This document shows positions 37,359 to 45,981 of a DNA stretch of 64,000 bases, in pieces. Under the pieces are notes generated by a model. It ran no database searches, was not told the origin of the DNA, and saw nothing but the letters and a program-made list of their open reading frames with translations. Position 1 is the first letter of the stretch, and the number at the start of each line of letters is the position of its first letter. The translations under genes were made by a program, and so were the position numbers. Origin of the DNA: Rhodococcus wratislaviensis (lineage in GTDB: Bacteria > Actinomycetota > Actinomycetes > Mycobacteriales > Mycobacteriaceae); NCBI RefSeq assembly GCF_900455735.1, contig NZ_UAUI01000024.1:282501-346500 (forward strand), in the 5' to 3' direction.

Positions 37359-38288
37359 ATGAACCAACCCATAGCCCGGCTGCGGTGCCTGCGCTCCGTC
37401 GAACTGCGCACGCAGGCCAGCATCGAATCCACCGACTTCTACTCGGAGGTCTGGGGGCTGCGTGTGGTCGAGCAGGGCACGGACGGTGCCTGGCTGCGGG
37501 GGACCGGTGAGCACCACCACGCGCTGCAACTCACCCAGGCCGAGCGGAACGGCCTCGGCCGCATCACGTTCGCCGTCGCCACGCCGGCCGAGGTCGACGA
37601 GGCCGCCCGCCGACTCGAACTCCGCGGCGTACCGATCGTCAGCGGCCCGGGGCCGGTCGACGATCTCGGCGGCGGCTACGGCGTGAGCCTGGTCGACCCC
37701 GAGGGCCGCGTCGTCGAACTGCTCGCCGACGCACTGGCGGTCCCGAAGCTCGGTCGCGAGGACGCCGTGCCGGTCGGCGTCACGCACGTCGTCCTCAACA
37801 CCGTCGACATCGACGCCGCGGTGACGTTCTACTGCGACGTCCTGGGCATGCGGGTCTCCGACTGGTCCGAGCACCAGATGGCGTTCCTGCGCTGCAACAC
37901 CGACCATCACAGCATCGCGTTCAACCAGGCCGAGTGGACGTCGGTCAATCACGTCGCCTACGAGATGCCCACCGTGGACCACTTCATGCGTGGCATCGGC
38001 CGGTTGCGTCACCACGGCACCGTGCCGCTGTGGGGTCCGGGCAAGCACGGCCCCGGCGACAACACGTTCTCCTACTTCGCCGACCCGGCAGGACTGGTGT
38101 GCGAGTACACGTCCGGCATCGCGCAGGTCGACGAGGACCGGTGGCTGTGCAAGGTCTGGCGCCGGGTTCCGGAACTCTCCGACCTCTGGGGCACCGCGGG
38201 CCCGCCGTCCAAGCAGGTCCGCGACCACATGGCCGGCATCCCCGACCCCGGAGCGTTCGAGCGGTTCGACCTCGGGCGGGCGTCGTGA
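37359..38288 (+). CDS. Extradiol-type dioxygenase (VOC superfamily, type I)
   Basis: This 309-aa protein has two tandem VOC domains. The C-terminal one holds the full 2-His-1-carboxylate iron triad, His143 (THVVL), His198 (NHVAYE) and Glu249 (CEYTSG), while the N-terminal domain lacks it. This is the arrangement of type I extradiol (meta) ring-cleavage dioxygenases such as BphC and catechol 2,3-dioxygenase. It would open a catechol-like ring with O2. The next gene, overlapping by four bases, encodes an alpha/beta hydrolase, the usual partner for the meta-cleavage product. The true substrate is unknown. Confidence 0.85.
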   Translation: MNQPIARLRCLRSVELRTQASIESTDFYSEVWGLRVVEQGTDGAWLRGTGEHHHALQLTQAERNGLGRITFAVATPAEVDEAARRLELRGVPIVSGPGPVDDLGGGYGVSLVDPEGRVVELLADALAVPKLGREDAVPVGVTHVVLNTVDIDAAVTFYCDVLGMRVSDWSEHQMAFLRCNTDHHSIAFNQAEWTSVNHVAYEMPTVDHFMRGIGRLRHHGTVPLWGPGKHGPGDNTFSYFADPAGLVCEYTSGIAQVDEDRWLCKVWRRVPELSDLWGTAGPPSKQVRDHMAGIPDPGAFERFDLGRAS

Positions 38289-39067
38289 CGCACGTCGTCG
38301 AATCCGGTTCCGGCCCCGCGCTGCTCCTGCTGCACGGGATCGGCGGCAGCGCCGACAGTTTCACTCCGCAGTTCGACGAACTGTCGTCGTCGCTGCGACT
38401 GCTGGCCTGGGACGCTCCCGGCTACGGCCGCAGCGAAGACCCCGGCCGCCCGTTCGACCTCGACGACTACGCCGACGCCGCCGCCGACGTGATCCGCGAC
38501 CGTTGCGGTGACGCGGGAGCGCACGTCCTGGGCATGTCGTGGGGCGGCGTGATCGCCACCCGGCTGGCGATGCGCCACCCGGGGCTCGTGCGGAGTCTGC
38601 TGCTCGGCAGTTCCACCGTCGGCTCGGGGGCGGACGACGCCGCCGCCGCCCGCATGCTCGCCCGGGCCGCGACGCTCGAGCAGGAGGGGTCGGAAGCCTT
38701 TGCCGCCGAACGGGCCCCGCGCCTGCTGTCCGGTACGGCCGACGACGAACTGACCGCGAAGGCCACGGCGATCATGGCCTCGTCGATCCGGCTGCCCGGC
38801 TACGGGTACGCCGCCGAGTCGATGGCGGCCACCGATCACACGGCCGATCTGCCGAAGATCGACATCCCCACACTCGTCCTCGGTGGGGACGAGGACGGGG
38901 TGACCGGGGTTCCCGCGAGCCAGGTTCTCGCCGGAGGAATTCCGGGCGCCGTGTTCGTCACCATCCGGGGTGCCGGACACCTCGCGAACCAGGAGCGGCC
39001 GGAGGCCTTCAACGCCTGGGTCGAGTCCTTCATCCACATCACCGAACGCCTACGCAACCACCTCTAG
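38285..39067 (+). CDS. Alpha/beta hydrolase (meta-cleavage product hydrolase-like)
   Basis: This 260-aa hydrolase has the oxyanion segment LLHGIGGSAD, nucleophile Ser85 (GMSWGG), an acid at Asp202 or Asp204 (GGDEDGVTG) and His232 (GAGHLANQE). Size and motifs match C-C bond hydrolases of the MhpC/BphD group or 3-oxoadipate enol-lactonases. The GTG start overlaps the stop of the extradiol dioxygenase, strongly suggesting it acts on that enzyme's product. Confidence 0.85.
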   Translation: MTHVVESGSGPALLLLHGIGGSADSFTPQFDELSSSLRLLAWDAPGYGRSEDPGRPFDLDDYADAAADVIRDRCGDAGAHVLGMSWGGVIATRLAMRHPGLVRSLLLGSSTVGSGADDAAAARMLARAATLEQEGSEAFAAERAPRLLSGTADDELTAKATAIMASSIRLPGYGYAAESMAATDHTADLPKIDIPTLVLGGDEDGVTGVPASQVLAGGIPGAVFVTIRGAGHLANQERPEAFNAWVESFIHITERLRNHL

Positions 39068-39081
39068 AGAAGGAGCACGAC

Positions 39082-39588
39082 ATGACACTCGAATACGGCA
39101 CCGCCGACCTGAAGGAATTCACCGACTCGCTGATCCTCACCCGTGGCTCCCGCCACGAGGACTGGGACACCCTGGGCTTCCAGGCCAAGGCCGGCGACCA
39201 GTTCAAGCGTGCGCAGATCCGCTACGTCGGCTCCGGCGCGACCGGTAACCACGAGAACGACAACCGGACCATCGGGTCACGCGGATTCACGTTCTCCAAC
39301 ATGCTGCTTCCCCCCGGAGCCGAGGGCCCGGAGCACACCCACCACGACGCCGAGGAAGCCTTCTTCGTCCTCGAGGGCGAGGTGGAGGTCGGCGTCCACC
39401 GCGACGGCCAGGTGGAGAAGCGCACCCTCGGCTACCGCGACATGATCGTCGTGCCGGCCGGGGTGCCGCGCAGCCTGAAGAACAACGGCGACAAGGACGC
39501 TCTGTTCTGCGTCATCATCGGCGCGCAGAAGCCGCAGATCCCGACGTACCCCGAGACGTCGGCCATGCACGGCGTGACGCGGGACTGA
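39082..39588 (+). CDS. Cupin-domain protein
   Basis: This 168-aa single-domain cupin has the metal-binding motifs GAEGPEHTHHDAEEAFFVLEG (two His plus Glu) and VPAGVPRSLKNNG in place of the usual HxH-like second motif. Such proteins can be dioxygenases, isomerases or regulators of catabolic pathways. No specific activity is evident. The ATG has AAGGAG seven bases upstream. It is embedded in the ring-cleavage operon, 14 bases after the hydrolase. Confidence 0.82.
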   Translation: MTLEYGTADLKEFTDSLILTRGSRHEDWDTLGFQAKAGDQFKRAQIRYVGSGATGNHENDNRTIGSRGFTFSNMLLPPGAEGPEHTHHDAEEAFFVLEGEVEVGVHRDGQVEKRTLGYRDMIVVPAGVPRSLKNNGDKDALFCVIIGAQKPQIPTYPETSAMHGVTRD

Positions 39589-39590
39589 CC

Positions 39591-40340
39591 ATGAGTCTCG
39601 ACGGCCGCAGCATTCTCGTCACCGGGGCGGGGCGGGGTCTCGGCCTCGCCCTGGCCCGCCGGCTCGGCGAGGACGGCGCCACCCTGTGGCTCGCCGACAT
39701 CCGCGAGGACTGGGGCGAGGACGCGGCGGAAGGCCTGCGCGCCGACGGCGTCAAGGCACAGTTCGTCCGGGTCGATCTCCGCGACGCGGAGTCCGTCGAC
39801 GCGATGGCGGCCACCGTCACCGCCGGCGGCCCGCTGTACGGCCTCGTCAACAACGCGGCCCTCGCGGACGGCGTGGGCGGCAAACCGATTCACGAACTCG
39901 GCATCGACGAGTGGGACCGTGTGCTGGGCGTCAACCTGCGCGGCACGTTCCTCGTGAGCAGGGCGATCGTTCCCTCCATCATCGGGAACGGAGGCGGACG
40001 AGTCGTCACCATCGGCTCGGACGCCGCCCTGTACGGTTCGCCGCGCCTCGCGCACTACATCGCTTCCAAGGGTGGGGTGGCCGCGCTGACCCGCGCCATG
40101 TCCCGCGACCTCGGCCCGCACGGCATCACCGTCAACACCGTCTCGCCCGGTCTGACCGAAAGCGAATCGGCGCAGCAGGTTCCGGAGCACCGGCACGAGC
40201 TGTACCGCCTCAACCGTGCGCTCGAACGGCCGCAGCAACCGTCGGATCTCGTCGGCGCGGTCGCGTTCCTGATGGGACCCGAGGCGTCGTACATCACCGG
40301 TCAGCAACTCGTCGTCAACGGCGGATTCGTCCTGAACTAG
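39591..40340 (+). CDS. Short-chain dehydrogenase/reductase
   Basis: This 249-aa classical SDR has the cofactor motif TGAGRGLG (11-18), NNAA, and the catalytic residues Ser143, Tyr156 and Lys160 (HYIASKGG). The C-terminus YITGQQLVVNGGFVLN is standard. It probably oxidises a diol or alcohol intermediate. It starts two bases after the cupin stop and precedes a second, catalytically unusual SDR, so the two may be partners or act in series. Confidence 0.88.
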   Translation: MSLDGRSILVTGAGRGLGLALARRLGEDGATLWLADIREDWGEDAAEGLRADGVKAQFVRVDLRDAESVDAMAATVTAGGPLYGLVNNAALADGVGGKPIHELGIDEWDRVLGVNLRGTFLVSRAIVPSIIGNGGGRVVTIGSDAALYGSPRLAHYIASKGGVAALTRAMSRDLGPHGITVNTVSPGLTESESAQQVPEHRHELYRLNRALERPQQPSDLVGAVAFLMGPEASYITGQQLVVNGGFVLN

Positions 40341-40356
40341 AGAAGGGGACCACGTC

Positions 40357-41139
40357 GTGGACCTGCAACTGAAAGACCGCACCCACCTGGTGACCGGCGG
40401 AAGCTCGGGGGTCGGGCTCGCCACTGTCGCGATGCTGCTCGAGGAGGGTGCCAACGTCGTCACCTGCGCGCGCGACCGCGACCGGCTCGACTCCGTGATC
40501 GCGCCGCTGCCCGGCAGCGACCGTGTCCTCACCGCGTCCTGCGACGTCCGGGACCCGGCCGCGGTCGCTGCGCTGGTCGACGCCGGTGTCGCCCGATTCG
40601 GCGGCCTCGACGGTCTGGTCAACAACGCAGGCAAGTCCCGCATGGTCCCGCGCGGCGAGGCGACGCTCGACGACTGGCGCGACGAACTCGACCTCAAGTT
40701 CTCCAGCGTCCTCAACACGGTCGAGGCCGCCCTGCCGGCGCTGCGCAAGTCCGACGCCGCGGCCATCGTCAACATCTCGGCGGTGCTCGCACGTCAGCCC
40801 GAGCCGCGGCTGGTCACCACCAGCGCCGCCCGGGCCGGGCTGCTGAACCTCAGCAAGTCGCTGTCACTGGAACTCGCCGCCGACGGCATCCGCGTCAATT
40901 CGGTGTCGCTCGGACTGGTCGACACCGGCCAGTGGCGGCGCCGCTACGAGGAATCCGGCACCGACGCCACATTCGCCGAATGGGAGGCGGAGATCGCCCA
41001 GGACCGCGGCATCGGCCTCGGCCGGTTCGGCCGCGCCGACGAGGTGGCCGCCATGATCGTGACCCTGCTGTCCCCCCGCTCGTCCTATGTGACGGGCACC
41101 AGCCTCGACGTCTGCGGAGGCGTCGCGCGTTATGTCTGA
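40357..41139 (+). CDS. SDR-fold protein lacking the catalytic Tyr/Lys
   Basis: This 260-aa protein has the SDR nucleotide-binding motif TGGSSGVG (13-20), NNAG and Ser141, but the YxxxK motif is replaced by TSAAR (Thr155 to Arg159). The rest of the fold, including YVTGTSLDVCGG at the C-terminus, is intact and the gene is in frame. It is not a decayed copy and either uses different chemistry or has a non-redox or partner role. The GTG start has AGAAGGGG upstream. It lies between a normal SDR and the ThDP enzyme. Confidence 0.85.
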   Translation: MDLQLKDRTHLVTGGSSGVGLATVAMLLEEGANVVTCARDRDRLDSVIAPLPGSDRVLTASCDVRDPAAVAALVDAGVARFGGLDGLVNNAGKSRMVPRGEATLDDWRDELDLKFSSVLNTVEAALPALRKSDAAAIVNISAVLARQPEPRLVTTSAARAGLLNLSKSLSLELAADGIRVNSVSLGLVDTGQWRRRYEESGTDATFAEWEAEIAQDRGIGLGRFGRADEVAAMIVTLLSPRSSYVTGTSLDVCGGVARYV

Positions 41140-41149
41140 GAGGAACACC

Positions 41150-42781
41150 ATGTCTGTGGGTAATGGGGGCGACCTGCTCGTCCAGGTGCTGCGCGAGGCC
41201 GGGGTCGACACCGTCTTCGGCATCGTGAGCGTCCACAACCAGCCCCTGGTGCAGGCGGTCAGCAAGCACCTGCGGTTCGTGCCGGTCCGGCACGAGGCCA
41301 CCGCCGTCAGCGCGGCGGACGGGTACGCCCGGGCCACCGGCGGACTCGGCTGCGCTCTCACGAGTACCGGCACGGGTGCCGGCAACGCGGCCGGGTCGCT
41401 GATCGAATCGCTCAGCGCCGGAACGTCGGTGCTGCACGTGACGGGCAACGTCGAGAGCCGGTACCTCGGCTCGGGTCGCGGGTTCATTCACGAGACCAAG
41501 GATCAGCTGGGGATGCTGACGGCGACGTCGAAGCATGCCGCCACCATCCTCGACACCGACAGCGCCGGAAAGGTGTTGCGGGAAGGCGTCGCTGCCGCCC
41601 TCGCCGCGCCCGGCGGCCCGTCGAGCATCGAATGGCCGATCGACCTCCAGTACGCGGAGCACGTCATCGACGTGGTCGAGCCGGTGTCGGAGTCGCCGCG
41701 CACGCCGGACGCCGACGAGCTGGCCGTCGCCTTCGCCCTGCTGCGGTCGGCGGAACGCCCGGTGATCTGGGCGGGCGGCGGTGTCGCGACAGCCGGTGCC
41801 GACCTGACCGAACTGGTGGAGCAGTGGGGAGTCCCGTTGCTCACCAGCAACTCCGGCCGCGGCGCCGTGCCCGAGGACCATCCGCTGTGCATCGGCAACT
41901 ACGGCAACACCCCGGTCGGGCGTGAGCTCCTCCAGGATGCCGACGTGCTGCTGTCGCTGGGCACCCACTTCCGGTCCAACGAGACCGGCGACTACTCCAT
42001 GCCCGTCCCCGCCGTGCACGTGCAGGTCGATATCGATGCGGCCGCGGTCGGACGCGTCTACCCGGCGCAGGCCGGGGTCACAGCCGACATCGCCACGTTC
42101 CTCCGTCAACTGCCGGGCCTGGCGCCCGTCGACGCCGCCTGGACCGAACGTGCCCGCACCACCCGTGAACTCGTCCGCAGCAAGCAGCGCGCCGGACTCG
42201 GCGACCACGCCGTGCTGTGCGACGCCGTGCGTGCCGCGTTCCCGCAGGATTCCGTGATCGCCCGCGACGTGACCATCGCGTCGAGTTCCTGGGGCAACCG
42301 GCTGCTGCCGATGTTCGACCCCAAGTCCAACGTCTTCCCCCGCGGCGGCGGCATCGGGCAGGGCCTCGGCATGGCCATCGGTTCCGCGCTGGCAGACGAA
42401 ACCCGGCCCACCCTCGCACTCGTCGGCGACGGCGGCCTGGCCGTCCACTTCGGCGAGATCCTGACCATGGCGCAGGAGAAGCCGTGGCTGGTGCTGCTCG
42501 TGTTCAACGACGGCGGCTACGGCGTGCTGCGGAACATGCAGAAGGGCGGCGGCGAAGACACCTACGCCGTCGACCTCGTCACCGCCGACTTCCCGTTGCT
42601 GGCGCAGTCCATCGGCGTGCCGTACCTGCGGATCGGTGGCGCCGCCGAGGCCCACGAGGTGCTCGCCGACGCCGTGTCGCGGCAGGCACCGGTGATCGTC
42701 GAGGTCGATCTCGCCGCCTACGGCGACATGCCGGCACCGTTCACGCCGCCCGTCACGGTGCCCGGAAAGGGTGCGCAGTGA
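41150..42781 (+). CDS. Thiamine diphosphate-dependent enzyme (acetolactate synthase/benzoylformate decarboxylase family)
   Basis: This 543-aa protein has the three-domain ThDP layout. Glu49 (VRHEATAVSAADGYAR) is the conserved activator of ThDP, the central domain starts near RPVIWAGGG, and the cofactor motif runs from GDGG (426-429) to Asn453 (VFNDGGYG). Homologues decarboxylate 2-oxo acids or carboligate aldehydes, and benzoylformate-decarboxylase-like action on an aromatic or ring-cleavage 2-oxo acid is plausible. The ATG at 41150 with GAGAGGA six bases upstream is chosen over ATG 41132. It overlaps the hydroxylase gene by four bases. Confidence 0.87.
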   Translation: MSVGNGGDLLVQVLREAGVDTVFGIVSVHNQPLVQAVSKHLRFVPVRHEATAVSAADGYARATGGLGCALTSTGTGAGNAAGSLIESLSAGTSVLHVTGNVESRYLGSGRGFIHETKDQLGMLTATSKHAATILDTDSAGKVLREGVAAALAAPGGPSSIEWPIDLQYAEHVIDVVEPVSESPRTPDADELAVAFALLRSAERPVIWAGGGVATAGADLTELVEQWGVPLLTSNSGRGAVPEDHPLCIGNYGNTPVGRELLQDADVLLSLGTHFRSNETGDYSMPVPAVHVQVDIDAAAVGRVYPAQAGVTADIATFLRQLPGLAPVDAAWTERARTTRELVRSKQRAGLGDHAVLCDAVRAAFPQDSVIARDVTIASSSWGNRLLPMFDPKSNVFPRGGGIGQGLGMAIGSALADETRPTLALVGDGGLAVHFGEILTMAQEKPWLVLLVFNDGGYGVLRNMQKGGGEDTYAVDLVTADFPLLAQSIGVPYLRIGGAAEAHEVLADAVSRQAPVIVEVDLAAYGDMPAPFTPPVTVPGKGAQ

Positions 42782-43908
42782 CCACGGTCGCCGTCTGCGG
42801 CGGCGGCATCGGCGGACTCGCCACGGCGATCGCCCTCCGCAAGTTCGGTCTCGACGTCGCGGTCTACGAGCAGACGAGGCAATTCGCCCGCGTCGGCGCC
42901 GACATCAACCTCACCCCCAACGCGGTCCGGGCTCTCGACGGACTCGGCATCGGCCCGGCGATCCACGAATCGGCCGCCCGGCCGCAGTTCCGGATCAGCC
43001 GCACGTGGGACACGGGTGCCGAAACGTCCCGGCTGCCGATGGGGGACAGCGCGGAACAGCAGTACGGTGCACCGCAGTTGACCATGCACCGGGGCGACCT
43101 CATGACCGCGCTCGAGAACCGGCTGCCGTCGGGTGTCGTCGAAATGGGTCGCCGGGTCAGCGACGTCGCCGACGGCCGCATCGAGTTCACCGACGGCAGT
43201 GCGGCTTCCGCCGACGTGATCGTCGGTGCCGACGGGATCCACTCCGCGGTCCGGACCTCGCTGCTCGGGCGCGAACAGCCGACGTTCACAGGGGTCGTGG
43301 CGTTCCGCGCCGTCGTCCCCACCGAACGCGTCGGCAACCTGCCGAACCTGGACTGCTTCACCAAGTGGTGGGGGCCGAATCCGTCGACGCAGATCGTGAC
43401 GTTCCCCCTCAATCAGGGCAAGGACATCTTCGTCTTCGCCACCTGCGGCCAGGAGGAGTGGACCGAGGAATCGTGGACCACACCCGGTTCCGTCACCGAA
43501 CTGCGTGAGCTGTACCGCGACTTCCACCCCGAGGCACGAGCCTTGCTCGACGCCTGCGACGACGTCCTGAAATCGGCTCTCTACGTTCGTGACCCGCTGG
43601 CATCGTGGACCGACGGGCGCGCCGTGCTCCTCGGCGACGCGGCACATCCGATGATGCCGTTCATGGCGCAGGGCGCCGGTATGGCCATCGAAGACGCCGT
43701 CGTCCTGTCCCGCTGCCTGAGCCTGTTCGACGACCCCGCAGTCGCGCTGCAGACCTACCAGGACACGCGACTGCAGCGGACCTCCCGGATCCAGCGCGGC
43801 TCACGGTCCAACGAATGGCTGAAGGTCGCAGGCAACGGCGACTGGGTCTACGAATACGACGCCTGGCACGTGCGGTTGGAGTTGGCCGCGGCCCGAGCGG
43901 GCGCATAG
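42778..43908 (+). CDS. FAD-dependent aromatic hydroxylase (NicC/salicylate hydroxylase-like)
   Basis: This 376-aa flavoprotein monooxygenase has the dinucleotide motif GGGIGG near the N-terminus, ADGIHSAVR, and the second FAD motif GDAAHPM (from Gly286). Its layout, with FTKWWGPNPS, HPMMPFMAQGAGMAIEDAVVL and the C-terminal WVYEYDAWHVRLE, closely recalls 6-hydroxynicotinate 3-monooxygenase (NicC). NicC-type enzymes hydroxylate, often with decarboxylation, to give an ortho-diol or equivalent. That would make the substrate for the extradiol dioxygenase in the same operon. The specificity is inferred. Confidence 0.87.
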   Translation: MTTVAVCGGGIGGLATAIALRKFGLDVAVYEQTRQFARVGADINLTPNAVRALDGLGIGPAIHESAARPQFRISRTWDTGAETSRLPMGDSAEQQYGAPQLTMHRGDLMTALENRLPSGVVEMGRRVSDVADGRIEFTDGSAASADVIVGADGIHSAVRTSLLGREQPTFTGVVAFRAVVPTERVGNLPNLDCFTKWWGPNPSTQIVTFPLNQGKDIFVFATCGQEEWTEESWTTPGSVTELRELYRDFHPEARALLDACDDVLKSALYVRDPLASWTDGRAVLLGDAAHPMMPFMAQGAGMAIEDAVVLSRCLSLFDDPAVALQTYQDTRLQRTSRIQRGSRSNEWLKVAGNGDWVYEYDAWHVRLELAAARAGA

Positions 43909-45057
43909 ATGGAACCTGTCGGTCGACAAGGGCTGTCGAGGCGAAGGGCGCTGGCGCTGCTGGGGTCTGCGGCCACCGCCGTCGCCGCGACGAGCTGCGC
44001 GTCGCACACCTCGGACGCGCAGCCGAGCGGCGCCACGCCACCGGACGCCTACGAGTTGTCCGGTGACGTCGACGGCTACGCGACGACGCTGATTCTGCTC
44101 GGCACGGCGGCCGGACCCATCGCCGTGCCGGGGCGGAGCGGCACGTCCAGTGTGCTCGTCGTCGGCGACAGACCGTACCTGATCGACGCGGGTCCGTGGT
44201 CGAGCCGCAAGCTGATCCAGGCCGGTATCGCCGCGGATTCGCTCGGTGGCGTCTTCGTCACGCACCTGCACAGCGATCACATCGCCGACCTGGTCAACGT
44301 GTTCTGGCTGGTCGGGGGCACGCCGTCGTACACGGCCCGCGGTGTCGTGCCCGTGTACGGGCCCGGTTCGGCGGGCGCCCTGCCGACCCCGCGAGCCGGC
44401 AAGACCATCCCGATTCGGAATTCGCTCACCCCCGCTCCCGGGCTGAGTCGACTCTTCACCGGTGTTCTCGACGCATACGCCTACGACACCAACATCCGCA
44501 ACGCGGAGAAGGGCGCCGGCACCGACTACAACCGCATGCTGTCGCTGCACGACGTGCTGCCGCCGGAGTCATCGGGCGCGTCCGCCGACAACACCGCCCC
44601 GGAGATGGAACCCTTCCCGGTCTTCGAAGACGACCGCGTCCGGGTCACCGCGACGCTCGTTCCACACGGCCCGGTCTACCCGTCGCTGGCGTACCGGTTC
44701 GACACGGAGGACGGTGCCGTCACGTTCTCCGGCGACACCGCGAAATCGCCGAACGTGGTTCGGCTCGCTCAGGGATCGGACATCCTCGTCCACGAGGTCA
44801 TCGACGTCGACTTCTACGCCGCGACTTCAGGTCCCGCACTGGTCGAGCACATGATTCAGGCGCACACCACCGCGCAGGACGTCGGACGCGTCGCCACCGA
44901 CGCCGACGTCCGCCAGGTGGTTCTCTCCCACATCGGACCGGGCGACCCCCGGCAGGTCACGGACGACCAGTGGGAACGAGGCGTGAAGTCCACGTTCGCC
45001 GGCACCGTGACAGTCGGGCACGATCTCGTCCGGATCGGCGTCGGGCAACGACGGTAG
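43909..45057 (+). CDS. Tat-exported metallo-beta-lactamase-fold hydrolase
   Basis: This 382-aa protein begins with a twin-arginine signal (SRRRALALLGSAATAVAATSCAS) whose Cys could be a lipobox, followed by an MBL domain. The zinc motif is HLHSDH (119-124), with further ligands in VPHGPVYPSLAYRF, FSGDTAKS and SHIGPGDP. It resembles RNase Z/arylsulfatase-like MBL enzymes that cleave esters or lactones. Its ATG directly follows the hydroxylase stop, so an exported hydrolase is part of this otherwise cytoplasmic operon and may process the substrate before uptake. Confidence 0.82.
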   Translation: MEPVGRQGLSRRRALALLGSAATAVAATSCASHTSDAQPSGATPPDAYELSGDVDGYATTLILLGTAAGPIAVPGRSGTSSVLVVGDRPYLIDAGPWSSRKLIQAGIAADSLGGVFVTHLHSDHIADLVNVFWLVGGTPSYTARGVVPVYGPGSAGALPTPRAGKTIPIRNSLTPAPGLSRLFTGVLDAYAYDTNIRNAEKGAGTDYNRMLSLHDVLPPESSGASADNTAPEMEPFPVFEDDRVRVTATLVPHGPVYPSLAYRFDTEDGAVTFSGDTAKSPNVVRLAQGSDILVHEVIDVDFYAATSGPALVEHMIQAHTTAQDVGRVATDADVRQVVLSHIGPGDPRQVTDDQWERGVKSTFAGTVTVGHDLVRIGVGQRR

Positions 45058-45136
45058 CGCCATCGCGGATCTTGCGCGCCGCCGCTGTCCCGAGAAGGCT
45101 GGATCTCACGACACCGTGACGTGATCGGAGCCAGGG

Positions 45137-45871
45137 ATGGACACCACGATTACCGAGATCGCTCCCGACATCTACCGGCTGTCCACCTATCTGGACGAGC
45201 CGAACCTGATCATGAACCAGTTCCTCGTCGACGGTGAGGAACCGCTGCTGTTCCACACCGGCCAGCGTGCGCTGTTCCCGTCCGTGTCCGAGGCGGTCGG
45301 CCGGCTGATTCCTCTCGACAGGCTGCGGTGGATCACGTTCGGGCACGTGGAGGCCGACGAGTGCGGCGCGATGAACTCGTGGCTGGCCGCCGCGCCGAAC
45401 GCCGAGGTCGCGCACGGGGCGTTGGGGTGCTTCGTACAGGTCAACGACCTCGCCGATCGGATGCCGCGTCCCCTGCAGTACGGCGACGTGATGGAGACGG
45501 GCACCAGACGGGTCCGTCACCTCGACACTCCGCACGTTCCGCACGGGTGGGACGCCGGGCTGGTTTTCGAGGAGACGACGCAGACACTGTTCTGTGGCGA
45601 CCTGTTCACCGCGTTCGGTCATCACCCGCCTGCCACGGAGGAGGAGATCGTCGGCCCGGCGATCGCGGCCGAGGACATGGGGAACGCGACGTGCTTGACG
45701 CCGGCGCTCGGGCCCACGATCCGGGGACTCGCCGATCTGGAGCCCCTGCTGCTGGCGCCGATGCACGCGCCGGTGTTCACCGGTGACTGCGTGCAGGCTC
45801 TGCACGACCTCGCGCAGGCGTACGAGGAACGGCTCGCGGCCGAGACCGTGCGGTACCGCGAAGCGGAGTAG
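45137..45871 (+). CDS. MBL-fold protein of the diiron ODP type
   Basis: This 244-aa metallo-beta-lactamase-fold protein has GHVEADECG (His70, Glu72, Asp74), the HxExD variant of diiron flavoprotein/oxygen-binding ODP domains rather than HxHxDH. It also has His133/His136 (TPHVPHGWDAG), Asp155 (CGDLFTAFG) and a late His in MHAPVF. No flavodoxin domain is attached. The reaction is unknown, and O2 or NO sensing or reduction is possible. The ATG has GGAGCCAGGG upstream and follows the exported MBL gene by 79 bases. Confidence 0.78.
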   Translation: MDTTITEIAPDIYRLSTYLDEPNLIMNQFLVDGEEPLLFHTGQRALFPSVSEAVGRLIPLDRLRWITFGHVEADECGAMNSWLAAAPNAEVAHGALGCFVQVNDLADRMPRPLQYGDVMETGTRRVRHLDTPHVPHGWDAGLVFEETTQTLFCGDLFTAFGHHPPATEEEIVGPAIAAEDMGNATCLTPALGPTIRGLADLEPLLLAPMHAPVFTGDCVQALHDLAQAYEERLAAETVRYREAE

Positions 45872-45920
45872 CCCGGCCTGTACTCGAAAAATTTCCCCTC
45901 AACTGTGGCGCACGATACAT

Positions 45921-45947
45921 CTTAGTGCTAAATTATTGAGCACTAAG
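45921..45947 (+). promoter_or_regulatory. MarR-type operator C (reductase-Rieske operon)
   Basis: CTTAGTGCT (45921-45929) and AGCACTAAG (45939-45947) form a perfect 9-bp inverted repeat with a 9-nt spacer. The first half also extends to the core TTAGTGCTAA (45922-45931). It lies 35-61 bases upstream of the reductase ATG and matches sites A, B, D and E. Confidence 0.8.
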
Positions 45948-45981
45948 GAACTACGCCTTCGGTTGAGCCTGGGAGTGAGCG

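Noticed and set aside
37359..38288. Glyoxalase/bleomycin-resistance protein
   Set aside because: The two-domain length of 309 aa, the complete His143/His198/Glu249 triad in the C-terminal half and the overlapping C-C hydrolase gene fit a ring-cleavage dioxygenase better.
43909..45057. Beta-lactam resistance enzyme
   Set aside because: The MBL fold and HLHSDH motif are generic to many hydrolases, and catabolic-operon context makes antibiotic resistance unlikely.
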